Shown here: positions 23,630 through 36,330 of the stretch, piece after piece | How positions within the stretch are numbered: the first letter of the stretch is position 1 | Layout of the letters: the number at the start of each line of letters is the position of its first letter | Source: Atherinomorus stipes | Taxonomy: Eukaryota > Chordata > Actinopteri > Atheriniformes > Atherinidae | Length of the DNA stretch: 64,000 bases | Assembly (NCBI GenBank): GCA_023101725.1 | Contig: JALJCO010009074.1 | Span: 806,001 to 870,000 of the forward strand | Direction: 5' to 3' | Program-made: the position numbers and the translations under genes | The notes under the pieces: model-generated | What the model was told of the DNA's origin: nothing | The model's input: the letters and a program-made list of their open reading frames with translations, nothing else | The model's database searches: none

Positions 23630-26237
23630 GTAGTGGAATAGCAAGAACAACAACAACAAAAAGAGGTAGACAGGTAGTGTATTGGTTACAGAGTTGGGCC
23701 CAGAAACCTGGGTTTGAACTTATTGTATATTTGAAGTGAATTTGTGTAAACTTAAAATGACCTGATAAATTGTACTTACAGTATACTTTTTTATGCTTAT
23801 AATGTTCCAATTTAGCCAGAAGAAGCACTAATTGGTGTAATTTTATATCGTACTACAATTAAATGGCCCGTAGTGCACTTGGTAACTTAAACTTATACTC
23901 AAGTATATTTAAGAAAGTAAACTTCATGTGCAGTATTTTGGTAATTGGAGGTACTGCACCAAAGCAAGTTCAAACTCAGAAAAACACAGATACTGCACAG
24001 TACATAAACACACTGAGGATTCACTGCAGACCACATAAAAAGTCATAAAAAGCACACTGAAGTTCATCATTGCCTACTTGATGTTGCACCATTCCCATCA
24101 ACATGAGTTAGCTACATCTGCTGTTAGCTGTAGAGTATTCCACTGGCCGTAAAGTTCTGATAAATCATGGCCTGACACCCTGCTAGACTGACTTGGTGTC
24201 ATACAGATGGGTGCCTCTCAAACAGTAAACAACTACACCATACTACAAAGCTATTAGTTTTGTCTTGAACCACACAACCACGCACAAAATATTACATTGA
24301 AAACATTTGCCACCATGGGCAAAACATGTCCAAGTGCATCTCAATGGAAATAACTGATCATTTAAGTGGCAAGCAGATCAGAAGTTGGAGAACCAAGAGC
24401 GATACAGTATGTTTTGGCATAAATTCTGCAGCCTAAATGCTCATTCAACCTAACCCTGGACTCTAAGACTCACACATCCAGTGTAGTGCAGCCAAACAAA
24501 CAGTAATATCTTCCACACACACTATTCGGTATTTGCCAGATGGTGTAAAACTGTACTGGATTGGATCCCATATACAAATGTAAGTACATCTGCAACAACA
24601 TTAACATAAATTTACAACTTTTGTGCAGACGAATGTTTTTTTTTTTCCATAACAAAAAAGGTGTTCAGTCGTCAAGTCTACCATAACACTGTGTGGATGC
24701 ATGAAATTTGATGTGTGTGTTTGCATATGTTGATGGGGTCTATCATTTTAAATAATGAGATAATATTTTGTATACAGACAAATGAGACTGGGATCACACA
24801 CAAACACACACACACACAGTATGAGTCATGTGGCTTTACAGATGACAGCATTGTTACTCCATCAGTTTGCCCATATGTTCCTACTAACAATCTCCATAGC
24901 GGCTTTACCCTGCGTTCACACTGAGAGCAGCTCGGTCGAGCTGACACTCCACTTTGACTGATGGCGGGTGGGTTCGTGGGTGCTGATGACATTTATCTGC
25001 CAGTCAGCTTGAAGACCCTTTACACAAACATGGAGCTTGTGTGGACGTCTGTTTCTGCATCTTCATTTTGTGACCGCTCAAATATTTAACAGTCCTCTTT
25101 GCACACTCTTACACATGCTGCTCATGCACACACACACACACAAAAACACACAGAGTTCCCCGGTCATTCCCTTTGGCTCCCGATGTCTGTAGGATTAGGG
25201 AGCAGTCGGCCTGTCAGCACCTCTCCCACCAGGCGTTAAACAGGCTGTGTGGAGGTGCCAACAGCTCTCTGCTACACCACGCTCAACCCACTATACTGTA
25301 AAACAAAGAGCATGACATACTGTTACTACTGTAAGATGCTGGGCCCTGCTGTGAAACAAAGCACATGACATGCATTTGTTTCAGTGTTACAAAATACAAG
25401 TGAGACATGCACGTGCACCTGTTACTCTCCCCCATTGAGTGATGAGTTATTACTTTGCTGCTGTAAGTATGTTAAGAATTAAAAATATTGACATTATTCT
25501 TGTATAATCAACATAACTTTGTTCTTAAAGCAGCGACAGAAGCGCCACATCCTTTAAAAATAGGCACAAAGGAGTGTCAACATCATTTACAAGTAAATGC
25601 TGAGATTTTAGATGTGGGTCACTACAGCTTTCTTTCTATCTGTTTTCAGATTTTGGTTTGCTTTTGTCTTCATGTCTTCTTTTAACTTGTAGATAGGACC
25701 CAACTAAATATTTAGGCATTTATTTGTCCACAGTAAAATTTACAAATCCCTCTACATGATATTTCCACCTTTATATTCTAGTACGGGACCATTCTGCTTA
25801 GATATTGGGCAATACACACCAGATGGGAATGAATTAGTTCCCAAACAGCTGCCTTTAAATGCTATTTTGGAATGATTTTAATCCAAAAGGGAAAAAGTCT
25901 CTATATAAACATGAGTACTGTCTACTCAGAGAGGAAGTCTTCCGGTTATCTACGCTGAGACTTACTTTTCCACATTCTGGAAACCACAAATACTTGCGTT
26001 GTTCTGAACATGTTGGTTTTTACTTCATGTTTTTATGTTTTTTTTAATGCATGTGTGCCATATCAGCAAGTCTGGTCTGCCTATATTATGTGTATTCACA
26101 ACCAACCAAACAAAATACTTTCTGTTGTTTCACTTGAGCACCAAAACCCCTTGGTTAAGTTAAGGAAAAAACAACAACAATAATGGTTAGGAATTAAAAT
26201 GGATAAGATTAAAAATGTATATAATCAGGGTTCAGAG
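23630..26237. other. Intronic stretch, nothing recognised
   Basis: Short CA runs near 24800 and 25128. No gene or element with defined ends. Confidence 0.5.
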
Positions 26238-26372
26238 AAGGGATGTCCGATGTTATCGATGTACGAATATTATTGGCTGATATCAGCATTAAAATGTGAT
26301 ATTGGAAAATATCGGTGTAGTTCTTTTCAGAACAAAATTTTTACTAACAAATTCTTGTTCCATTAGCACAAG
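26238..26372. repeat. Fragment of hAT-type repeat family H
   Basis: AGGGATGTCCGATGTTATCG followed by blocks of the family (TATCGGTGTA, TTCCATTAGCAC). Internally deleted and lacking the right end. Confidence 0.6.
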
Positions 26373-26387
26373 TGCAGCATGTACAAA

Positions 26388-26610
26388 ACTCTGTGGCCGT
26401 TTCTCAATATGCGTACTTGTGCGTACTTGCGGGCTCGTGGACCAGTGAAACGTCGTCACCCGCAGTCCAAGTTATGTTCCATTAAAAAGTTCGCTTCTCA
26501 GCAGTTCGCTGGAAATCCCCGGATGAAACTTCCTCCGCCCATTTTATCTAGCAAGCATCAGAGGATGCTCATGCGTACTTGGCCAGATATAAATCCCAGC
26601 ATGCACCTGC
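26388..26610. repeat. Probable dispersed repeat with GCGTACTTG motifs
   Basis: GCCGTTTCTCAATATGCGTA and repeated CGTACTTG words, also seen in part near 16395-16480. Known in style from fish genomes; ends not defined. Confidence 0.4.
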
Positions 26611-26888
26611 ACACGCGTAGTGTTTGACAGCCTCATCCGCCTCCAACAGCCAAACCTGAGCGATCATTTCTATTCTTTCCTGTTCTTGGCCTTTTATCTG
26701 CAGCTCTTCCTCCCGCTTTCCTCTCACGGGTGTTTTTGATCATATAATTAGTCAACGAGTCAAGCAGCTGATTTGGAGCCCTGGAAATATTATCTGTCTC
26801 AGAAGAGGGGTAACATGAGAAGAGCAAAAACTGGAGTGAATTTAGGTGAAGACTACACTAGATGGACCCACATAAACGTTTTCCACAG

Positions 26889-26918
26889 CATCAAATGGCA
26901 TCAAATGGCATGAAATGG
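26889..26918. repeat. Three tandem 10-base units
   Basis: GCATCAAATG twice, then GCATGAAATG. Short local tandem. Confidence 0.85.
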
Positions 26919-27074
26919 CGGCTTTCCTCCTGGATCGGTAAGCTAACTTGTTTGCTAACGTTAGCTGTCAGTTATAAACTCCTCTGCGTTACTTGTTGGA
27001 CATGTTGCAGGCTGTTGGCTTCATTTGTTTTTAAATTTATACATTATTTATACATTATAGATATCAGTCATCAT

Positions 27075-27415
27075 GTCAGTCATTTTCTGTACCGCTTAAT
27101 CAGTTCAGGGTCGCGGAGGTTGTTGGAGTCTATCCCAGCTATTATCAGGCGAGAGGCAGGTACACCTGGACAGGTCGCCAGTCTGTCACAGGGCCGACAG
27201 AGAGAGACAGACAACCATTCACACTCACATTCAAGGGCAATTTTAGAGTGACCAATTAACCTGACATCATGTCTTTGGATGGTGGGAGGAAGCCGGAGTA
27301 CCTGGAGAGAACCCACGCATACACGGGGAGAACATGAAACTCCACACAGGAAGGCCACTGTTGGAATTGCTCAAACCCCCCTCCCCAGCCAGGAATCGAA
27401 CTAGCGACCTTCTGG
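27075..27415 (-). repeat. L2-like LINE 3' end
   Basis: Plus-strand blocks CTGTACCGCTTAATCAGTTC, GGACAGGTCGCCAGTCTGTC and CGGGGAGAACATG in this order match the reverse of a well-known L2-type 3' untranslated region of fish LINEs. The 129- and 92-codon frames across it are not genes. Confidence 0.8.
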
Positions 27416-29369
27416 TTTTTCTGGTGAAAACTAGAATGTAACAATAATTTTAAGAGCCTTTATTAAACGTTCAGCGTTTTATTTGTGCAATACTTGTTTC
27501 AGAAATGACTTGCAGAGGAGCATTTTTTTTTCTTCTGCTTATTTTTCTACAATCATGGTTGCAGACCTTCTTCCTGTATCATGTGAACCCAAAACCCTAA
27601 ATTGGGAGTCTCTGCTCTAGTTTCTCATTTGGCCAATTTTAACTCAATATTCATATGGAAACTAACTTAAAAGCAAAGAACATAGAATGAGGCATTTTTC
27701 ATGCAGACAGGCTATAAAGAATTTTGACCAGTTTTTGCAATAGTTTACATGCTGCAAAGCACAAAGGAGCTAAATTGTGGAGTTCCCCTTCAAGAAAGCA
27801 ACAGAAAGTCAGTGAGATCAAAACCTTCTGACAATAATTCAAAGTCTGAGTAAACCTACAATTTAGAGATTTCTGTGGAAATAAGCCCGTAGTGCTAACT
27901 GAGAGCTGCTTTACGTTTGATTGCTGTTTTTCATCAGTTTTTGTCTCAGGGCTTTTGGGGCAGGTATGAAATGATGAATGAAAGAGGAAAGGGGATTGCA
28001 GATGTAGAGCAAAAGTAACTCCACCCTTACCACTTACACATTATAGACAAGCTGGCCATGCTGCATTAGCTGCAGATTATCACTCAGCTATTACTGTTTC
28101 TCTCTGTTATGATTTTTTTCACCTGAATTCCAGGATTTGCTGAATTTGGGCTATTTGCTTATATTGTAAACAGACAATGAGAACACAAAAAACTGGATTC
28201 ATGTAGTGAAGAGTGAAGTAAATAGACGGCACCACTGGAGACTTGGCAACACACCAGCACAGCCAGCAGCTCATTGCAGAGTTTGGAAGGCAGCACGTAA
28301 ATTGAGAGACAACAGAAGTTTGAGGAGTAACTACGGTCAACGGAAACTGAGTGGTACAGAGTTAGAATTACCACCAGCATCTTTTTTTCCTTCTGTTCTG
28401 TTTTGTAACCAAGTTTTACTGGAGAGCTGATTAACAGAGACTCAGCTGCAACTTCAGCTTAATAATAATAATGTTGGAAACGCAGAAGGTGACTGGCTGT
28501 AATCTGTATCGTGTGTCTTTTGGATTTCTCTGATTAAAAGGAACAATGCTCTGTTTGCTTTGTGTGTTTCATATGAGTTGATTTGAGATCTGTCAATCAG
28601 GACGTCATGCACACACACCTTGACATCACCACTGATTTTCCTGTGATCTTAAGATCTAATTTCATTGGTTTGATGGATGTTTTAATTGTTCCTGTTAAGC
28701 TAAATGTAGCCTAAATTCACCTAAGCTTTACTCAGACCTTTTTTTTTTTTTTTTTTTTTTTACTCAGGTTTCCCTTATTGTCACAACAGAGCATACATGC
28801 ATAACAGACGGTGGCTGCATACTATACATATTACACTCTTCTGGCATACTTTCCTCCTGTCACACCACAGACTGTGAACAGGACTGCCTGTTGCATAACC
28901 CTGTTAGTGAAATACTTCAGCATCTGCAGCACAGCACTGGACACATTGCTGCAGCTACCAAAGATTTTCTTACCCCATTCATCACACACAGAGATAAAAT
29001 AATTATTATAATAAAGATTTAGATAAGAAAATTATATAGATCGAGGGTTTGATCTGACTCAGAGCAATGTGAACACATGGCACAAGTCAAAATGGCATTT
29101 AATCTGAATCAAAAAATGATGGACTCTTCTATAAAACATCGACCAATTATACATTTTCAAAGTCTAAGAGGATGATAATTTCTTGTCACGAATATAAATC
29201 AACTTATTAAGTTTCTAAAAATGTAGAAACAAAAGAATAGATCAGATTATGGAGTAAACAGAAGACATATAATACAGCTGAAACACAGCTGTTAAAAAAA
29301 AATAATCAGCGGGATTAAATGTAGTAATTTATAAGGTAATACACATATTCCCTTTTCATTTTAGTGATT
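27416..29369. other. Intronic stretch, nothing recognised
   Basis: A 22-base T run lies near 28739-28760. The overlapping frames near 28119-28430 have no known domain. Confidence 0.5.
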
Positions 29370-29550
29370 GGGGCCGCATTTTCCACATTCAGTTAAGAAG
29401 ATTTTAGCGCTAATATGTTCTTATGAACGTTCTTGTAGCTTGTTCTTAAGAAAAATGCATTTCCCAGATATGTTCGTAACATTAAGAAGATCTTAGCAAA
29501 GAAGGATCTGCAAGGACTGACTGACTGTGAGGGGGTGAATTTTTTTTATA

Positions 29551-29967
29551 TCTCATCCATTTAGATGTTATTTAATCTTGAAATTACACATAATTAGGGG
29601 TGTATCCTTTTGATTGACAGGCGGCAGACTGGATGCCGGTTTTAGCCATGGAGGCTAATCGTTAGCTCCCTGCTTGTTCCCAGGAAGTTCCAGCCTGTAG
29701 CAGAGTTGCACAACCGCGGTTTTAAGCGGGTTGACAACAAGTCTGAGCGTGCCTTACCTCTAAACCGCATATCTTTGCCCATTCCTGTTCACTTCAGATT
29801 AGCTCAGTTAGCATTAACTTGGCTGTCAATCATTTGCACGGCCTTGCCTGTTTTAGTATTTTCTGGGAGTGACAACACATGCGACACGGCAAAATGGCGA
29901 CAGTGGGAAACGCCCAACTGGCCTCACTTTCCTCTCTTCAGACGTGACTGGATACTACGTCCATGTC
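29551..29967. repeat. Unclassified dispersed repeat P, copy 1
   Basis: About 415 bp closely matching 56367-56790 in the same orientation, e.g. CTTGAAATTACACATAATTA near the start and CTGGGAGTG and GTGGGAAACGCCCAACTGGC near the end. Neither inverted ends nor a tRNA head is evident. The 88-codon frame is not conserved in copy 2. Confidence 0.75.
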
Positions 29968-30215
29968 TTTGACATGAAGGCATCCACACATCATACTTGT
30001 ATGAGATCACATGGCTGTTCATATTTGTAGGAACTACCTGCAGATTTAATGCACCTGTTAAATACAACTTGGCCATTTGCACATCATCTGCAGCGTATTA
30101 GTGGTCGGAATATCTGTTGGAATATTGACTGGTGTCTGAGCTGAATCACTGGTGAGTGATCGATTTGCCTGATCTCAATATCTTCTCCTAAGAACATCTT
30201 CGAGAGCATTCTTAA

Positions 30216-30558
30216 AGGTATACTGTGTAACTTTTGGTCACTAGGGGCACTAAACCTGTAACTTCCCACAGGCCGCACAACTGTCACAAAATGAAGCAGT
30301 CTCTTTCAGTGTTTTGGAATCATGTTTGCAGACCACTTTGATCAGCTGATAGCAAAGTCATCAAGCCATAAAGCAATGTGCTCCAGGTCACATGATGCAA
30401 TGAGAGACGGAACCACTCCTGCAAAGTTACAATGTCTGGCTTTTGAGGAGGGCAGCTTCCTCAGAGCACCGACATGCGTCACATGCTGTATATTGACCCC
30501 AGAAATCATCTATTATTACTTACATTCAGCTGATGTTTGGGTCGGTTTGGGTATCCGT
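30216..30558. mobile_element. TTAA-flanked T2/Kolobok-like MITE, family B, copy 1
   Basis: Preceded by TTAA (30212-30215) and starting AGGTATACTGTGTAACT; followed by TTAA (30559-30562), with a decayed right end. The body matches 36439-36819 (shared blocks such as GGGCACTAAACCTGTAACTT). The 111-codon frame inside is chance. Confidence 0.75.
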
Positions 30559-31618
30559 TTAAGAATGACCAAAACAATGCCACTAAGATGGCATTTGGGA
30601 AATAGTCATTTATTAGTGACCCGTCTTTGGCAAGATCTTTTTTCAGGTTGTTCTTAAGTCTTAAGAATATTCTTCATGGAAAACACAGCCAAGGTCTATC
30701 TGTTTAATCTTAATCAGGACCTGGATCATGAGCATGACACTTACAGAATTTTTTTTTATACTTTTAAACATTAATTCTTCAATGTAAACTCACTAAAATA
30801 CTTGGAAATGTGACATTTCAGCCATAGAGAAGAATGTTATTGTGATACCTGAGGATATTACAAGTCTTTAAAACTTTTTTTTCTTTTTCCTGAAATGATA
30901 AGAGTCCCATCATAGTAAATGCTCAGTATTAAGTTTCCTCTCATTTTTATGTTGAAAGTGTCAGGAACATACGCAGCCTCATCTTTGATGATTAGTGGAG
31001 AAAACTTTATCTGGTTCTATGATTTCATGGAGTAGCATGAGGAGAACTTTGCCCAAATCCTTCTTCTTTTATAGCAGTGACTTATGTTCTCATGAGGTGT
31101 TTTTTTTTTTTGTTTGTTTTGTTTTTTCCAGTGTAAATATATTCTGTTTGTGTTTGTCGGTGTGTTTGTGTGTGTCTGTGTGACAGACTGATGTCCCTCC
31201 CATGGAGCAGAGTAGAGTGTGTGTCAGTCCCAGGTGGTGTGTGAGCACTCGTAAACAGTCTCTTTGATTGAGAGGCTGTGATGTCTGTTTGACAGGCGGC
31301 CTTGTGCTGCCAACAGAGCACTGCATCGCCATAGTTACAGTGTCATGTGGCCAACGATACCCAGCAATGCCATGAAAGAGGACAAGGAGAGCTGCTCCAC
31401 ATACTGTAGAAGGTGGAACGACTACATTAATTAGATAATAAAGACAAAGTTACAGGTAAATTTCTGTATCACTGCTGTAAAACTTGTTCAGTAATGATTC
31501 ATGCCAAATCATAAGATGAGATAAAAGTATTCTTTGTAAGTTAAAAATGCTTTTCCGCTTTTTGAATTTTTGTTTTGAATAAAAATCCTACCTGGACCAT
31601 GACAGCAGCAATTGGGTA

Positions 31619-31810
31619 CACTGTAAATTGCAATTTGGCCTATTTGTTATAATAATATAATATATTTATTTATGTCAAATTAAAAACTTTCTGGCATGTT
31701 GTTGTTGTAAATTAAAATACTCAAACAAATCTTAAACACACAAAAATTATTCCATTTAAACTCAAAATTTTAAGGCAGCCCTTTAACTCATATTTTTAAG
31801 TTTTACCGTG
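31619..31810. mobile_element. MITE with CACTGTAAA ends, copy 2
   Basis: Starts CACTGTAAATTGCAATTT and ends TTTTACCGTG, flanked by TA. Reversed homologue of 39689-39871. Confidence 0.76.
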
Positions 31811-32038
31811 TACGTTTTTGAAAACTAACAGTATGTAAGTAATTAGGCTAACCAAAAGAAAAACTGCCAAAAGAATACGGGAGGTTAGTTGCTGTCTCCT
31901 GGTTAAATGTCTTGTAACTGAGTCATTCCACCATCATCCCCTCCTCACTCTAAATGACAACTTTTGTCAATTCTTTCATTGAGGCTACTCCACCTAGCAA
32001 GAGAACTGATTAAAAAGAACAGAAAAACATTAGCTTAA

Positions 32039-32554
32039 AGGTACAGTATGTAAGAATTACTGACATCAAGAAGTAATGATGGGTATTTGAAATAAAAGAT
32101 GTTTTCTTTCAAAGGCCTACATATCCCAGGCACTGTTGTGAAAGTATGGTGGCCGTTAGTGGCCAAAATTCTCCGAGACATAAAGATGTTTTCATCTGTG
32201 TGTAGCTATGACTTGACTTTGAGTCACTACTTTTAATGTGTTTTAAGGCATTACTGATCCCAAACAGTCTCTAACTCCAGTTAAACAAAGCTGGTACAGC
32301 AGTTTTAAAGTTCAGAGGTTCATACTTTACATACATCGTTTTAGCTATTCAGGGACACCATAGTAAAAATGGCTGAACAAATATGGCAGCCTCCATTGGT
32401 GCACCCCCAGCAAGTAGATATAAATGACTTATTCTAAGAAAATAAATACATAACAGCTATTGTAGTGCAGCAATTACACATCAATAGAAACACGTTTTGA
32501 ATTATATATCACATTTTTCTGCCACTGACCTTTGATTTTTTACGTGCTGTACCT
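32039..32554. mobile_element. TTAA-flanked T2/Kolobok-like MITE, family A, copy 2
   Basis: Starts AGGTACAGTATGTAAG after TTAA (32035-32038) and ends ACGTGCTGTACCT before TTAA (32555-32558). It is an inverted copy of 10022-10541 about 22 kb away in the same presumed intron. No coding capacity. Confidence 0.86.
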
Positions 32555-33172
32555 TTAAGATTATGTTATAATTGTTTTCCTGTTGCCAATAAGATTAAAG
32601 ATCCCACCGGAAAAAGTGAGCCAATACCTGCAGCTTGTTCAGCTTTAGATTCATGATGCTTTTTCATTACATTGTACAATATGATAGTACCATGGAAATT
32701 ATTCTGCACAATCCTGTTTTCAGTACTTCTCAGCTAAGTTTCCAAGTGACTCCGAGCCAATATTATATTGTTGCGATGAAAAACTGCACGGCATCAATTG
32801 GTCAGAGTCATCAGCTTGGGGTGTCCACAGCCACAGCTGCACACTCCAACAAATTTCCTCTTTCCATTAAATCAGTCCAGCATACAATTAACAACACAAA
32901 TGATGGATATTTGTGCACTCAAATTGACCCGGTCATGACTTACACAACACAGTCACAGACAACATTGAAGATATTATCATTATTAAAGATGCTTGTTGGC
33001 TTTTTTTTAACCAATATTCAGTAGGCCTATACTGATATCGTCAAACTCAATTTCAAATACCCAATATCAACCGGCACTGATCTATGCAGACAACTGTGAG
33101 GTAATAGCTCTCATATTTTGAGAGATACAACTGGATTTTGCTCCAAGAGCAAATATCCTAAAATAGCCTTAA

Positions 33173-33536
33173 AGCTAGAGTTGGCAATGTTGGAAAAACG
33201 GTTCGAGCAATGCCATTTAAAAAAAAAAAAAAAAACATGCCTTCAGAGCACGGGGACGTGTGCCGATGTTTTACGGGCAGGTTAATGATAACAGCTGAGT
33301 AGATATCTCGTTAGCGTGCTAATAAACAGCTGACAAATCACATTTTTAAAAGCTTTAATTCACTCACCTCCAACTCCTTCTTCAGTGTAAAGGTCCACAC
33401 TGAAAACATCAACGCCCTCAAGACTTAATCCTTATCTGTTGTTTTGGTTTGTTTTTACGCAGCAGCAGCAGTTAGCCGTCTGTTAGCTATATTTGATTAC
33501 AGTGAGTGTTGCACAGGGGAGTCACCAACTCTGGCT
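33173..33536. mobile_element. TTAA-flanked MITE, family D, copy 2, nested
   Basis: Left TTAA at 33169-33172 then AGCTAGAGTTGGCAATG; right end CCAACTCTGGCT followed by TCAA, a mutated TTAA. It is inserted in the hAT-type element spanning 33022-35114. Confidence 0.78.
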
Positions 33537-33660
33537 TCAACTCAGCCAGAGTTCATTTTAGACATCTGGCTACCATATATTTTAGATACTGCCAGGTATC
33601 AGCCAACATGTGAATAATTTTAATGTTTCTAACAACTTGGTAGCATAACCAATGACTTAA

Positions 33661-34668
33661 AGGTGTCATAACCTAGTGTTTTACATCCAGAATCCTTCTT
33701 AAATTATCTTCAAATGAATTTTTAATTCTAGTTGGGTGGGAGGAAAATTTAATGAGCTCATTTTAACCTCTTTTTATACCCAACTTTTGTTTGTCGCGAG
33801 AATACGCACGAGAGTTAGACCTGTCTACAAGCGCGTTCACGAGGCAAACGTCAAAGTCAAAGTTTTATCAGGACAGACCAAGTGAAGGAAAATGATGTCC
33901 CAACAGAGAAAAACGTGATAAAAACATAACGGTATGGTTGATAGACAGGATCCGCAGAGTAAAAGAGCTGGACTCTGATGAATATAAGGAGCGGACATCT
34001 GACGTGAAGTTAACTAAACAGTGTTAGCTTTTGTAGCTACATTAGCAGCTTGTCCGCTCGTCTACCACTGTTTACTGGTCTCTTACACAAAAGATAATAA
34101 GTTACACAAGCAGCAACACTTACCGACTGCACATCCTCACTGATAAATATAATCCACTGGTCCCTGGTAAAGCTGTCCCTCCTGTTAAAGCACCGAAAAC
34201 TGCTGAATTTCTGCCGAGGCAACTCAGCACGGCATTCTCCCCCCTCCTCCTCCTCCTTGTCGTCGGCGTCCTTTCTGACAAAGCTGATTTACTCCGTGGC
34301 AGGTAATCAGCTGCTTTTAGGTGGTGCTAAAGGCGCTAGCTTAGCAGCTCGCTCACAGCCTCTCTAGTTCACGTCATAACAGCTGGTCATAACTCCTCCG
34401 TGGCAGGTAATCAGCAGCTTTTAGGTGGCGCTAAAGAGGCTAGCTTAGCAGCTAGCAGCCTCTCTAGTTCACGTCATTCGGAGAAAGAAATCCAAACCGC
34501 GTACTGTGGAGAGCGCGTGCTTGTGGCCGATTCTGGTGAGAAGAGAGCGCCCGCACTCAAAGACGTAGTTACTTTCACTCTCCGGAGTTTCTGGCACGTT
34601 ATGACTGAGGTCCCGTTCCAGTACACGTTTTAACGTGAAAAAGTGGGATTTCCGGGTGATGACACCTT
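33661..34668. mobile_element. TTAA-flanked T2/Kolobok-like MITE, family E, about 1 kb, nested
   Basis: Flanked by TTAA (33657-33660, 34669-34672). Ends are AGGTGTCATAACC and GGTGATGACACCTT. The empty site with one TTAA is present in the related hAT-type element at 45166-45705. It contains a tandem duplication (34292-34377 and 34395-34477). No transposase frame seen. Confidence 0.87.
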
Positions 34669-35114
34669 TTAAAACCAGATATATTATAAGCAGCTTCAAA
34701 GCAAGTCAGTCTGTAGCAGCAGCAGCTGCACTGTAGTCACATGACTCTAAGAGGAATGCTGGGATATGAAGTTCTTCCAGAATAACAGGGACTTTCTACA
34801 TGGTGGAGTGGTGCTAATGGAACGAAATCTCTCAAGATGTTGTTCCGTTATGAAATCTTGCCAGATTTTGCAGGGAAAAATATTAGTTGGAAAAAAAAAC
34901 CCACAGAAATTTTCTGATATCACATTTGAATGCCAATATCGGCTGATAATATTGGTAGGTCAATTACTCTTTTTTAGGGTTGTTTAGAAGATCTTGCAAG
35001 ATTTTGTTAGCAGAAATCAGTCAGAAAAAAACAATACTGAGAGTTTCAGGTATCACATTTTAATGCTGATATTGGCCAATAATATCCGTAGCCCAATAAT
35101 AATGGACATCTCTA

Positions 35115-36322
35115 GTTATTACTACCTTTTTTTTTGTTTCAGTTCAATGTTTCCTGTCGCTGCAAAAAGAGGGAACGTTTTCCTTTCAACCTGTCTGCCT
35201 TTAGAAAGTACCAGATGTTGCTTTCTTTCATCTTTTTTATACAAACAAAAGGAAACAAGAAAGTCAAACCTGAACCATAAAATAAACAACTAACCTCGAA
35301 GGAATTGAAAACTAATTAAATCTAATTAGACAATGATCCTACATGATACAAAACAAGCATAAACTTGTATGTCAAACATTACTCATCATAACATAAGACC
35401 CTGTGTTCTGACAATCCCAGCTTGTACAGCTTTGATAAAAATCATTAAAGGTTTTTCAAAGGATCAAAAGGTTCAGATGTCTTCACTGGCAAAATTATTT
35501 TTAGCAGTGTGCAGGTATAAACATGCATGCACAGTACACTCTCAAACACTCACACCTCATTCCCAGAAACATATCACCTGTCACACACACCTAACTCGCT
35601 CTCAAACCCGCCGTGATGGAGATTAATAGCAGCATTTAAAGCCTGCTGAGCTCCACCTGTCAAGGCTGGGGCCCCCAGGGCAGCTCCGGTCTGTGCCTGG
35701 GAATGAGAGACTGTCCTGGGGCAAGATCCATCATGGAAGTCCACGACAGACTGGATCTCTAGAGCCAGCATCCACAGCTGGACCACCAACACGGGGCCAT
35801 CCGTCCAGTATGACAGGCACAATGAGTGAAGCAGACTGGAGCAGGCTCGGTAGCCGCTGCATGGAGACACGTAAAGTCCACAGCAATGAATGATGGATGC
35901 CTATGAGGAGGACAAGCAGGACTCTGTACTTTCTTATACTACGTATGCAGAGTTTAACACTGCATGTGTGATTTTGACAGAAAGACGGATTATGTCCAGG
36001 TTTAAGAACAGCCTGATTTTGATGCTATCTAGGGGCTTTTGCACGCAATACTATGAGGGCATGTTACTAAACTACTGTATTTTTTTATGTTTTACTTTCT
36101 TCATATATCCCTGTCTTCTTTTAATATTTCTGCTGTTAAAGTAATGAGAGGCATTTGTATTTTTTTTTTTTTTAAAAAGATGTTCTAAATATCAGAGGGG
36201 CTTTCAGTTTATTTGTAACAGAGTAAATGATTTTACAATACGATACAGTGTAATCCAAATATCAAGCTGTACTTCATTGCTATCCCAATAATTATGTAAT
36301 AATGTGTAAGGAATAAGCACAA
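35115..36322. other. Intronic stretch, nothing recognised
   Basis: No gene or repeat with defined ends was found. Confidence 0.5.
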
Positions 36323-36330
36323 GTTGCTGT

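Larger units (their letters stand above)
29370..30690. repeat. Possible outer element hosting repeat P copy 1 and family B copy 1
   Basis: The outer parts contain repeated TTAAGAA / TTCTTAAG motifs, and the edges carry GCATTTTCCACA and TGGAAAACACAG in inverted arrangement. Target duplication is not seen. Confidence 0.4.
33022..35114. mobile_element. hAT-type repeat family H, copy with two nested TTAA MITEs
   Basis: Ends TAGGCCTATACTGATATCG and TAATGGACATCTCTA. After removing the nested elements at 33173-33536 and 33661-34668, the sequence aligns in reverse with 45166-45705, for example the block GCTTCAAAGCAAGTCAGTCT. Target duplication not clear. Confidence 0.72.

Noticed and set aside
27080..27358. 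92-codon minus-strand frame with many Cys
   Set aside because: Falls in an L2-like LINE 3' untranslated region.
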